A stretch of 64,000 nt of DNA from Verrucomicrobiales bacterium (GTDB lineage: Bacteria > Verrucomicrobiota > Verrucomicrobiia > Limisphaerales > J093), in NCBI GenBank assembly GCA_015075445.1, contig JABTUJ010000019.1, positions 1 through 64,000 on the forward strand. The letters run 5' to 3'. Every line of letters starts with the position of its first letter. The first letter of the stretch is position 1. The position numbers and the translations under genes are program-made. A model generated the notes under the pieces. The model was not told where the DNA came from and searched no databases. It worked only from the letters and a program-made list of their open reading frames with translations. Of this stretch, positions 49,297-56,626 are shown one piece after another.

Positions 49297-50667
49297 TTAC
49301 TTTCGCACGTAGAGCACGGCCTCGAGCGGCGCGGGTGGTTGACCGGCGTCGCCCGGGTTCACCAGCACCAGGGGCTCGTCTTCCTGCACCCACGGTGCTT
49401 CGGCACTGCAATGAAACAGCAGCCGGTCACTCGTGGGCGCGATGTGCGCATCGCCCGCAAAGGGGGCGTGGGGCGCGCCGGTCACGCGCTGGCGCTTGGC
49501 GTCCTCGAGCTTCGAGCCGGCGCACAGCACGGCGCTGCGCATCCACGCCGATAGTTCCTTGAGGTCCCGGTCCGCCCGGCGTCGCAGGCCGATGAGCAGC
49601 TTCGAGCGTCGCCATTCCGGACGGAAGTGGAGCCGGAAACCCTCGGCGAAGAGCTCGAAGGGGATGGCCGTGTGCGTGTCCGGGACGGCGAGCAGCATCA
49701 GCGTGTTGATCTGCGCCACCAGGCTGCTGAAGACGGCCAGCAAGCTGTTGTGGTCGTATGCGTCCGGGCGCGGCGGTTGTCCGTCCTCGGCGAAGGGGCA
49801 GAGGTGGCCCAGCAGTCGGCACAGGCACCGATAGATTTCGAACGGATGCAGCGTGGGCGCTTCGAGCAGTCCTTCCAGCTCCGGGAGGCCGGCCACCAGG
49901 GAGGTCAGCGGGTGGGGACGTGCCCAGCCCGACGCGGGTTCCGGAGCCCGGTCCGGCCCCCACCTTCCCGCGCGTCCGCGGTTTTCGCTGATGAGCACGG
50001 TGACTTTCTCGCGCAACCGGACCGCGATATGGCCCCAGAGCGTGCGCAGGGGGCGGTCCAAGGGAGGGACCGAGTCAGCCAGGACGCTGTGCAACAAGGG
50101 GGGTACGTACTCCTCGTCGGGCAGGAAAAGATTGTCGCGCAGCCGGACCTTGAGGAGGGGGAAACTGGTGTGATTCGCCGGCGGGACCTCGCCCGGAACC
50201 AACCGCACGTTGGGTTGCAGGCGTGGAATCTCCGGTGACTCGGACGCCTGGGATGTGTTCGGGCGCGCGGGCGGGTTGACGGAAACCAGCCTGGGCAACA
50301 AGCCTTGCAGGTTGCCGCTCGAACCCACGTCGGACGGCACGGCGAGGTGGACGGTGAGAATCCCATCCGAGGCCAGACCGACCACCCCTTCGTCGGTGAG
50401 GTCCAGACGGAGCTCGGGGGGATGGACATTGCGGCGCCAGAGATGCAGGCCGTCGGGCATGAGAGCTTCGACCTCGATCACCTGCAGGACGCCGGCGGTG
50501 AGTTGGGACTGGTCGAGCTTGAGGATGCGGAGACCCCAAGGGTAGGGATGGAGCCCGGTCGCCAGCCGCCCCAGCAAACGCTGTCCGCGGAGGGCGGTGT
50601 CGGTGAAATGCTCCGGCTCCAGAAGCATGCCCTCGTGCCAGGCGATCTCATCAGGCGGGGGTTGCAT
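49297..50667 (-). CDS. tssK: T6SS baseplate-membrane connector TssK
   Basis: 456 residues, usual size. 'PDEIAWHEGMLLEPEHFTDTALRGQRLLGRLATGLHPYPWGLRILKLDQSQLTAGVLQVIEVEALMPDGLHL' is the TssK N-terminal shoulder domain ('W.eGmll.PqHF'). The middle ends with 'LTSLVAGLPELEGLLEAPTLHPFEIYRCLCRLLGHLCPF', and the C-terminal domain has 'LLAVPDTHTAIPFELFAEGFRLHFRPEWRRSKLLIGLRRRADRDLKELSAWMRSAVLCAGSKLEDAKRQRVTGA'. TssK links baseplate to TssL/TssM. It lies 20 bases after tssJ. Confidence 0.96.
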   Translation of the reverse strand: MQPPPDEIAWHEGMLLEPEHFTDTALRGQRLLGRLATGLHPYPWGLRILKLDQSQLTAGVLQVIEVEALMPDGLHLWRRNVHPPELRLDLTDEGVVGLASDGILTVHLAVPSDVGSSGNLQGLLPRLVSVNPPARPNTSQASESPEIPRLQPNVRLVPGEVPPANHTSFPLLKVRLRDNLFLPDEEYVPPLLHSVLADSVPPLDRPLRTLWGHIAVRLREKVTVLISENRGRAGRWGPDRAPEPASGWARPHPLTSLVAGLPELEGLLEAPTLHPFEIYRCLCRLLGHLCPFAEDGQPPRPDAYDHNSLLAVFSSLVAQINTLMLLAVPDTHTAIPFELFAEGFRLHFRPEWRRSKLLIGLRRRADRDLKELSAWMRSAVLCAGSKLEDAKRQRVTGAPHAPFAGDAHIAPTSDRLLFHCSAEAPWVQEDEPLVLVNPGDAGQPPAPLEAVLYVRK

Positions 50668-50687
50668 GGCGACAATCGCGGACGGCC

Positions 50688-51146
50688 TCAGGGTTGCTTC
50701 ACCACGGTCAAGTGACCCCCGCCCCCGAGCAAACCCAGAAACCGCTTCCTAGGCGGGAAGAAGTCAGGAGGCGTCTCCTCCCGGACCCGGCGGTCGCCGC
50801 GGCTGAACACCAGTACCCCTTCGACACCCTTGCGCTGTTTCACCTTGAACGGTTTCCCGGCGGTGGCGACGTAGGAACGCAGCTCGAGCAGCTTGCCCTT
50901 GGGGTCCAGGCTGACAAATTGGGCACGCTGTTCACGAAACCACTGATCGTTCCGGACCTCCTTGAGCGCCGCCAGCACGGCCGCATCGAAGACCTGAACC
51001 ACATCCACGTCATAACGATCAGCGGGGGAGGAGCCAGGGCCAGTCACCTGAACGCGGTAACTATGAGCACATGCCGTGAGCAATAGGGCAGACAACAAGC
51101 CCGCCGCGACGCGCCAATTCAGGCTCCCGGCTGGCACGGATCTCAT
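50688..51146 (-). CDS. tssJ: T6SS outer-membrane lipoprotein, TssJ-like
   Basis: 152 residues. Lipoprotein signal LLSALLLTACAHS (Cys about residue 26). The mature domain is small and beta-rich ('YRVQVTGPGSSPADRYDVDVVQVFDAAVLAALKEVRNDQWFREQRAQFVSLDPKGKLLELRSYVATAGKPFKVKQRKGVEGVLVFSRG'). Weakly conserved compared with proteobacterial TssJ, but size, lipobox and position first in the operon directly before tssK support it. It would anchor TssM to the outer membrane. Confidence 0.68.
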   Translation of the reverse strand: MRSVPAGSLNWRVAAGLLSALLLTACAHSYRVQVTGPGSSPADRYDVDVVQVFDAAVLAALKEVRNDQWFREQRAQFVSLDPKGKLLELRSYVATAGKPFKVKQRKGVEGVLVFSRGDRRVREETPPDFFPPRKRFLGLLGGGGHLTVVKQP

Positions 51147-51199
51147 GCCTCACACGCCTCAGCCGACGGGTTCTGATGATCTGTCAGGGTCATGGTGTG

Positions 51200-51227
51200 A
51201 TCCTAGTGCGCTCATTCACTGAGTCAA
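51200..51227 (-). promoter_or_regulatory. Promoter of the tssJKLMA operon
   Basis: Minus strand TTGACT (51227-51222), 16-base spacer, TAGGAT (51205-51200); 54 bases upstream of the tssJ start. The -35 overlaps a perfect 5-base dyad, TCACT (51216-51220) / AGTGA (51227-51231), a candidate operator. Confidence 0.55.
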
Positions 51228-51470
51228 GTGACTAATGCCTTCCAAAACAGCGCCTACGCTGGGCGGGACGAAACACCCAGGGCTTTCCTCCGCCGCGGGC
51301 GTGCGCACCCCAGAAGCCAAACTCCAAAACCCACCCCCGAAGTCTCACAAAACCGCCCAGCCGTCTCCCCCAAGACGCTGCCTCTGCTTGCATCCCGGTG
51401 CATTTTCGAAACCGGAACCGAGCACGAGAGAAAACCCTTGATTCTATTGGCAATTCTCGCATTCCCAACG

Positions 51471-51556
<86 letters not shown>

Positions 51557-51563
51557 ACGCCGT

Positions 51564-51592
51564 ATTCTAATCAAGAATTCCCCGCTGCGCAA
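51564..51592 (-). promoter_or_regulatory. Promoter of tRNA-Leu
   Basis: Minus strand TTGCGC (51592-51587), 17-base spacer, TAGAAT (51569-51564), 7 bases before the tRNA 5' end. A clean sigma-70-type site. Confidence 0.65.
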
Positions 51593-51631
51593 TCCTTTGT
51601 AAGGATATAAGAGAATGTCACCTATGAATGA

Positions 51632-51845
51632 TTAGGACGCGCTGTAGTTTCTGGCACTGTCATGTTGTTTCTGGCGTTTCTGTGACCCTTTTCCGAGCCG
51701 ATAAACTAACCAGAGTCCGCTAAATGCCAGCGAGGTCACCACAATGACCATGACATTGGCATCTTCGTAGCGCCGTGCCTGCACCGCATCATAAATTGCC
51801 AGTGGGAGGGTTTGTGTGCGCCCTGGGATATTCCCCGCGATCATT
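51632..51845 (-). pseudogene. modB: C-terminal fragment of molybdate ABC permease ModB
   Basis: The minus-strand text 'MIAGNIPGRTQTLPLAIYDAVQARRYEDANVMVIVVTSLAFSGLWLVYRLGKG' matches the conserved end of ModB ('GNIPGrTqTLplAIYdavqagr...A..l..vl......l'). The preceding part of the permease is missing and the sequence runs into integrase-like text on the other strand at about 51845. A decayed remnant of a transporter gene beside the tRNA. Confidence 0.78.
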
Positions 51846-52600
51846 GGGAAGAAGACCTCCCGGTTCGTCCCCCTTAACGCCACCAGCCTGAGCGAGGCGC
51901 TCGACGACTACCGCCGACTCCGGGTCGAGCGCGACGAGGACCGCCTGCGCCCCATCGGGCGGGTGCCGACGCTCACCGAGTACGTGGATCAGTCGTACGC
52001 CGATGCCCTGAGGAACAGCGGCAAGCGCGACGCCAGCGTCCGGAAAGAACTCGGCTACCTCCGCCTTTGGTGCAGGCAACTGGGGCATCTCCGGCTCAAC
52101 AGGATCCGACCGTTTCATCTCGGCACCGTGCTCACCGACCTGGCGTAGGATGGACTGAGCGGTCGGTCCGTCAACCTCTACCTCATCGCGATCCGCAGCG
52201 TGCTCAAGGCGGCGCGCCGCGACGGGCATGTCAAACCGCCCCTGCCCTACGAGGGAATCGAATGGCAGAAGGTGGACAACAAGGCCCGACGACTCTACAC
52301 GGCCGGCGAGGCTGACCAGCTCTACGAGCGAGTCCTACAGGCCAGCAAGAACGGGCGGCAGGTCGTGGACTACCTGCGTTTCCTCCAGTACAGCGGCGCC
52401 CGCTTCCTCGAGGCCCTGTCGGTCCGATGGCAGGACGTGGATTTTGACCGGGGGCACGTGACCATCGGCGCCGAGGGCGAGAGCAAGAATCGCCGGCCCC
52501 GGGCCGTGGACCTGAATCCCCAACTCGAAGCCCACCTGCGCGACATGGCCATCCGCCGATGCGGCGACCAAGCCCCAGTCACGCCCATCCGCAGTACCGC
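51846..52600 (+). pseudogene. Broken phage-type tyrosine integrase
   Basis: One frame reads from 'TSRFVPLNATSLSEALDDYRRLRVERDEDRL' through 'LTEYVDQSYADALRNSGKRDASVRKELGYLRLWCRQLGHLRLNRI' (core-binding domain), an in-frame TAG at 52146-52148, then 'RSVNLYLIAIRSVLKAARRDGHVKPP' and 'ADQLYERVLQASKNGRQVVDYLRFLQYSGARFLEALSVRWQDVDFDRGHVTIG' (start of the catalytic domain with the first Arg in 'SGARFLEAL'). It ends near 52600 before the HxxR and Tyr motifs. The 5' end is joined to the modB fragment. Non-functional. Confidence 0.8.
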
Positions 52601-52604
52601 GGTC

Positions 52605-52889
52605 AGGGTAGAAGACCTGGGATTCCCAATTGTCATCGGGATCGGCAGGGGCACTCCAGATCTCAATGTAGCTGTCCCAGACCGGACCCTCGAATGGGGC
52701 ATGCTCTGACAATCGAAGTTCTCTGGCCCTGATGTCGGTTGCCACGGCTGCGCGAACATCGTCAGACGTGAATGCTTGAACCCATTCCCGAACCCTTGTG
52801 CGGTCGGTGCCGGTGTTCCAGAGATGGGCGCGCCCGTCCAGGCTACCCGCGACGAGTGTCTGGTCAGGACGAAGGTGAGGCTGAAGCAA
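52605..52889 (-). pseudogene. Fragment of a WD40-type protein downstream of the ECF sigma gene
   Basis: The minus frame reads 'DQTLVAGSLDGRAHLWNTGTDRTRVREWVQAFTSDDVRAAVATDIRARELRLSEHAPFEGPVWDSYIEIWSAP' before running into antisense integrase sequence. 'VAGSLDGRAHLWNT' resembles a WD40 blade. ECF genes of this type are usually followed by a kinase with WD40 repeats, so this may be all that is left of one. Weak evidence. Confidence 0.4.
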
Positions 52890-52907
52890 GCCGCAGCACC
52901 CAACCGG

Positions 52908-53648
52908 CTAGCCCGCCATCACGGCGAGCAGGTGCCTGATTTCGTCCTCGACCTCGTTCGGATCGTCCACGGTCCGGGCAATCTCCGCCTCCAACAGCCT
53001 GGCATAGCGCCGGCGCAAACGGTGCACCGCGACCTTGACCGTCCCTTCCTTCATGCCCAGGCGCGCGCCCAGCACCGTGTAAGCCCCTTCCGGTTGATCC
53101 GCCGTCAGGAATCCCTTGAGCTCCTCGAACACCCCCGCCTTCTCGCCCGCGGCGAACTCCGCGCGCAGCCGGCTCAGCACGCGCTCCAGCACCACCCGGA
53201 CCCACTGTCGCTCGTACAGCTTCTCCGGAGTGAGATCGTCGACCGGCTCCGACCGGTAGCGCTCCTCGGCGCGACGCTCGTCGAGCGAGACAATCGTCTG
53301 GCCGCCCCCACGCTTCTGCGCGCGGGCACGGTGCCATTCGTTGAGCAGAAAGTGCTTGAGCGCGGCCAACAGGAACGAACGGAACCGCCCCCGACCCGGG
53401 GTAAGGTCGGCCAGGTAGTCTTTCTCGAGGAACCGCTCGAAGAACGCCTGGGTCAGATCCTCGGCATCGACAGGATCGGTCCCCCGGCGGCGGATATAGC
53501 CGTAGATCGGATACCAGTAAGTCCCGCAGAGCTCCGCCAATGCTGCCTGGGCTCCGGGCGAATGCTTGTCTCGCGCACTGAGGACGGCACTCCAATGCGT
53601 GGTCCGGAACTCCTGGTCTCTACGGAGAGGGGCGGCACTCACAGCCAT
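52908..53648 (-). CDS. ECF-type RNA polymerase sigma factor
   Basis: 246 residues from ATG 53648. sigma2 region: 'FRTTHWSAVLSARDKHSPGAQAALAELCGTYWYPIYGYIRRRGTDPVDAEDLTQAFFERFLEKDYLADLTPGRGRFRSFLLAALKHFLLNEWHRARAQKRGGG'. sigma4 region: 'LYERQWVRVVLERVLSRLRAEF', 'GAYTVLGARLGMKEGTVKVAVHRLRRRYARLLEAEIARTVDDPNEVEDEIRHLL'. It belongs to the sigma group common in Verrucomicrobia and Planctomycetes that is paired with Ser/Thr kinases. GGGAGGA abuts the ATG, while a GTG two codons downstream (53642) has ideal 7-base spacing, so translation may start there. Confidence 0.9.
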   Translation of the reverse strand: MAVSAAPLRRDQEFRTTHWSAVLSARDKHSPGAQAALAELCGTYWYPIYGYIRRRGTDPVDAEDLTQAFFERFLEKDYLADLTPGRGRFRSFLLAALKHFLLNEWHRARAQKRGGGQTIVSLDERRAEERYRSEPVDDLTPEKLYERQWVRVVLERVLSRLRAEFAAGEKAGVFEELKGFLTADQPEGAYTVLGARLGMKEGTVKVAVHRLRRRYARLLEAEIARTVDDPNEVEDEIRHLLAVMAG

Positions 53649-53870
53649 TCCTCCCGTTCGGCCCAGTGATCGATAGACCCGAAAGCTTGTTGCATGGCCG
53701 ACGGCGCGGAATGTGCCCGCCCGCGCCCAGCCGTTCAACGCGAAAGTCACCTGCAGGAAGGCGACCGGGTTCAACTCGCCGCAGCCGGGCCCCGCACGTC
53801 ACTCATCTGCGGCCTGTCGCAAGCCGGAAGAAGACGGTACCGGATCCGGCCGCCAGCGAGTGGGAAGGAG

Positions 53871-53989
53871 CCAATGGGGTCAAACATTGACATTTTGACA
53901 TTCGACCGTTCTCGCGAGGGCGGGGGAGGCTGACCCCGCACATCCGTTGATGTGACACAATGTCAAATGTCAATGTTTGACCCCATTGG
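53871..53989. repeat. ~119-bp palindromic element, copy 1 (RAYT/MITE-like)
   Basis: Left end CCAATGGGGTCAAACATTGA continuing to CATTTTGACATT; right end AATGTCAAATGTCAATGTTT continuing to GACCCCATTGG, an inverted repeat of about 30 bases. The palindrome continues outward as CGAGTGGGAAG (53857) / CTTCCCACTCG (to 54000) with a 3-base interruption. The centre (about 55 bases) is GC-rich. A second copy in the same orientation lies at 60514-60628. Ends of the GGGGTCAAA...TTGACATTTGACA type are known from REP elements mobilised by RAYT transposases. Confidence 0.9.
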
Positions 53990-54215
53990 CTTCCCACTCG
54001 AAGCGTGGGCAGATAGCCATCGAAGCTGCCGTCGCAGAGCCTGCGCGTTCGCGGGACCCACGCGACGCGGTAGGCACCCGAGTTGCGCCGGATGCCGTGG
54101 CTGGGGGCGGAGTGACCCAACGTCCACCACGCGCACGGCCCCGCCCCGGCAGGACGCCGCGAGCCACTGGCTGTCCGTGGAGAAGGCCAGCCAGCCGCCA
54201 TCAGGCGAGAAGGCG
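53990..54215 (-). pseudogene. WD40-repeat fragment
   Basis: Minus-strand 'RLNAFSPDGGWLAFSTDSQWLAASCRGGAVRVVDVGS', then, in a shifted frame, 'RRNSGAYRVAWVPRTRRLCDGSFDGYLPTLRVGSQWG' resemble two blades of a WD40 propeller ('fSPDG.wLA..s.D..vrvwDv', 'v.gvawsP......gSfDg.lr'). The fragment is bounded by the PEP-CTERM gene and the palindromic element. A remnant of a kinase/WD40 gene. Confidence 0.6.
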
Positions 54216-54216
54216 T

Positions 54217-54882
54217 TCAGCCGACCATCGGGCGCACGCGCCGCCAGAGGGCATAACCCAGTACGCCGAGCGCGGCCAGGGTCGCGCCAGTCTGCGGCTC
54301 TGGCACGGCGCCGACCTCCACACGCACCGCCGGGAGCGTACCCGTGCTGAATGACACACCCAAAACGGACGCCGACCCCACGGAGCCGACGAAACCTCGA
54401 TCGTTCGCATACCAGCCCAAATCTGAGGACGAACCGATGGGCATGGCGATGATCCAGTAGATCGAGCCGGCTTCCAGCAACGGCTGTGTGACTGAGGTAG
54501 CGGTCTGCAATCCAGCCGACGCCTGGGCACTGAAGATCTCGAGCGGCGGGTTGCCCCCCCACAAGGAGGTATCTGTCCTGACCCACACCACCATCTCATC
54601 GACACCCGAATAGAAGCCCGTGGCCAGGGTCAGCTTCTCCAGCGTGCCGGAAACAGTCGGCGTGAAGCTCAGGGCGACCCCCTGATAACTATAGGGCGAC
54701 ACGGCGGAGGTAAGGTGCCTCACGTGGGAAGGGTCCGTGTCATAGCTGTCGCCGGGTCCGAAGGTGTCTAGGACGACGAGGCCCGCCTGCAGCGACACTA
54801 CAACGCCAGCCAATACGAGCGCGGCGCCGAGCTTGGCCAGCCTGGATCCACCGATAACGGGGTGCATTTGGGTAGTCTTCAT
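54217..54882 (-). CDS. PEP-CTERM sorted surface protein
   Basis: 221 residues. Signal peptide 'LAKLGAALVLAGVVVSLQAGLVVLDTFG'. Central beta-sandwich-like part ('SYQGVALSFTPTVSGTLEKLTLATGFYSGVDEMVVWVRTDTSLWGG', 'QPLLEAGSIYWIIAMP'). The C-terminus is a classical PEP-CTERM anchor: 'AVPEPQTGATLAALGVLGYALWRRVRPMVG' (VPEP, hydrophobic helix, RR cluster). Such proteins are processed by exosortase and are often linked to exopolysaccharide surfaces, in keeping with the EPS locus at the window start. The ligand is unknown. Confidence 0.9.
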   Translation of the reverse strand: MKTTQMHPVIGGSRLAKLGAALVLAGVVVSLQAGLVVLDTFGPGDSYDTDPSHVRHLTSAVSPYSYQGVALSFTPTVSGTLEKLTLATGFYSGVDEMVVWVRTDTSLWGGNPPLEIFSAQASAGLQTATSVTQPLLEAGSIYWIIAMPIGSSSDLGWYANDRGFVGSVGSASVLGVSFSTGTLPAVRVEVGAVPEPQTGATLAALGVLGYALWRRVRPMVG

Positions 54883-54926
54883 ACAAGTGACGAGGCGGTT
54901 GTTGATTCGAGGTTTCGTCCAACGAT

Positions 54927-55763
54927 CTATGGTTTGCGCAGGCGATAGAAGCGGTTCCCCTCGGACGCCGGCAGGGCCGCGCGTTTCCGTCCCTCGAGCT
55001 CCTCGGTGGCTGCAGTGACGTCGTTCCAGCTCGGGTGATCGAGTCCCGGTTTCTCCTGAAGCTGCCAGCCTTGTTCGGAAGCAGGCCAGGAGACGGTGAC
55101 GGTCTTGTTGGGGGCGGCTTGGATCATGAGCCGTGGGCCGGCCGGCGACTGCACCACGCCGTCAAAGCGCCACGTGGCCACCCCGGCGTAGCTGTTGCAG
55201 AAGACGTTGTCCGAGTGATCCGGATCATCGGTGTCATCGGTGTCCGAGAACATGAAGGCGCCGGTCACGATCCCCTGCCCGCCCGCGCCCGCGAGGGTGC
55301 CGGTGCCGCCGGTGATCGTGGCGTCGTAGTGAAGGAGGTACATGCTCGGATTCGGCTTGGGATCTTTGGGATCGGGGTCGGCCCAGCCCACCACGTTCGC
55401 CAGGAGCTTGTCCCCGGCGAGGGTGGTGATCGTCATCGTGCCGGACAGACAGAAGGCGTGGTTGCCCTCACAAGCGTTGCCGCCGTTGATGCTGACGTGG
55501 AAGCCCACGACGCAGTTGCCCAGGCTGGACACCTGCACGAGGCCGCGCACTTCGTGGAGCCAGGGAAAGACGGGGTTCCCTTGGTCGTCGAAGACCGGCG
55601 CGAGGTTGAAGACGGTGCCGGCGGTGATGGTGACGGGGGTTTCGACCGGCGGTTCAGCGGCCCGGCCTTTCCCCAGTGAAAACGTGCACAAGCCAATGGC
55701 CGCCAGAGCCGTGACGCTGCGCGTGAAGCGTTGGGGAATCGGGATGGTGAATCTGTGTTTCAT
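54927..55763 (-). CDS. Secreted protein of unknown function, paralogue 1
   Basis: 278 residues from ATG 55763; the upstream frame overlaps the neighbouring gene antisense text and is not coding. Signal peptide 'VTALAAIGLCTFSLGKGRAA'. Core: 'ITAGTVFNLAPVFDDQGNPVFPWLHEVRGLVQVSSLGNCVVGFHVSINGGNACEGNHAFCLSGTMTITTLAGDKLLANVVGWADPDP', 'LHYDATITGGTGTLAGAGGQGIVTGAFMFSD', 'FCNSYAGVATWRFDGVV'. A C-terminal extra region ('KTVTVSWPASEQGWQLQEK...FYRLRKP') resembles a truncated 'LamG/sortase'-like tail seen in Verrucomicrobia. It shares its core with the next gene. No function known. Confidence 0.7.
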   Translation of the reverse strand: MKHRFTIPIPQRFTRSVTALAAIGLCTFSLGKGRAAEPPVETPVTITAGTVFNLAPVFDDQGNPVFPWLHEVRGLVQVSSLGNCVVGFHVSINGGNACEGNHAFCLSGTMTITTLAGDKLLANVVGWADPDPKDPKPNPSMYLLHYDATITGGTGTLAGAGGQGIVTGAFMFSDTDDTDDPDHSDNVFCNSYAGVATWRFDGVVQSPAGPRLMIQAAPNKTVTVSWPASEQGWQLQEKPGLDHPSWNDVTAATEELEGRKRAALPASEGNRFYRLRKP

Positions 55764-55854
55764 GTTGGGACCTTTCGCGATGCAGATGGGTGTTGATCCA
55801 GTGATGAGTGCTTGCGCCACCCGGGTGACGAAGAAGCTGCCGGGGCTGAGGGAA

Positions 55855-56475
55855 CTACTTCTTGTGCCGCGGCAATACGAGGACGCCGTCAAATTCCCAG
55901 TTCGCCACGCCGGCGTAGCCGTCGCAGAAGCGGTCGTCGGTCGGGTCGGCGTCCGCACCGGGGTCGCCCGAAAACATGAACGCGCCCTTGACGTCTCCCC
56001 ACCCTCGCGCCCCGGCGAACTGACCCGTGCCACCCGTGATCTCGACGTCGTAATGCAGGTCGAACATGCCCGGCGCGGCCGGGTCAGGATCGGCAAAACC
56101 CACGACGTGGGACTCGAGTTTGTCACCCGCCGCCGTGGTGAGGGTCATCTGCCCGTCGAGATGGAAGAGGTGGCCGTCTTGACCGGCGTTGATGGACACG
56201 GCGAACGACACCTTGCAGGTGCCCAGCTTGGAGACGCGGACAATGCCGCGGACCTCATGCGGCCACGGAAACACCGGGTTCCCATTCGCATCATAGGCGT
56301 CGTCGACCTTGAAGACGGTCCCGGCGTTCATCGTGACCCGGGTTCTGGCGCCCCTCAGGCCATGGAGGGCCGCAGGGGTCGGGGCTGCGGTCGCGGTGAA
56401 CACAGCCAGGCCGACCAGCGCTGCGAGGCCGGGCTTGAAGGCGGATCGAACTGTAGGGATGAGCTTGAGTTGCAT
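55855..56475 (-). CDS. Secreted protein of unknown function, paralogue 2
   Basis: 206 residues from ATG 56475. Signal peptide 'KPGLAALVGLAVFTATAAPTPA'. Core closely parallels paralogue 1: 'MNAGTVFKVDDAYDANGNPVFPWPHEVRGIVRVSKLGTCKVSFAVSINAG', 'LDGQMTLTTAAGDKLESHVVGFADPDP', 'DLHYDVEITGGTGQFAGARGWGDVKGAFMFSGDPGADADPTDDRFCDGYAGVANWEFDGVLVLP'. The C-terminal tail of paralogue 1 is absent. Tandem duplication of a secreted beta-rich protein; a 'GTGxFxGA' strand resembles lipocalin- or AOC-like barrels in other secreted proteins, but assignment is uncertain. Confidence 0.7.
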   Translation of the reverse strand: MQLKLIPTVRSAFKPGLAALVGLAVFTATAAPTPAALHGLRGARTRVTMNAGTVFKVDDAYDANGNPVFPWPHEVRGIVRVSKLGTCKVSFAVSINAGQDGHLFHLDGQMTLTTAAGDKLESHVVGFADPDPAAPGMFDLHYDVEITGGTGQFAGARGWGDVKGAFMFSGDPGADADPTDDRFCDGYAGVANWEFDGVLVLPRHKK

Positions 56476-56626
56476 GCGGTTTCCTTCGGGTTTGGAGGTG
56501 TTGGTGAATGCTGCTGGCGGTTTCTCGCCCACCCTGTACCGAAAGAAAGGCGACGAAAGGTTACAGCCAAAGCAGCCGATTCCCTGCGGCTGCCCACCGA
56601 GCTGAACGCGGCATCGGGGGGGACTC

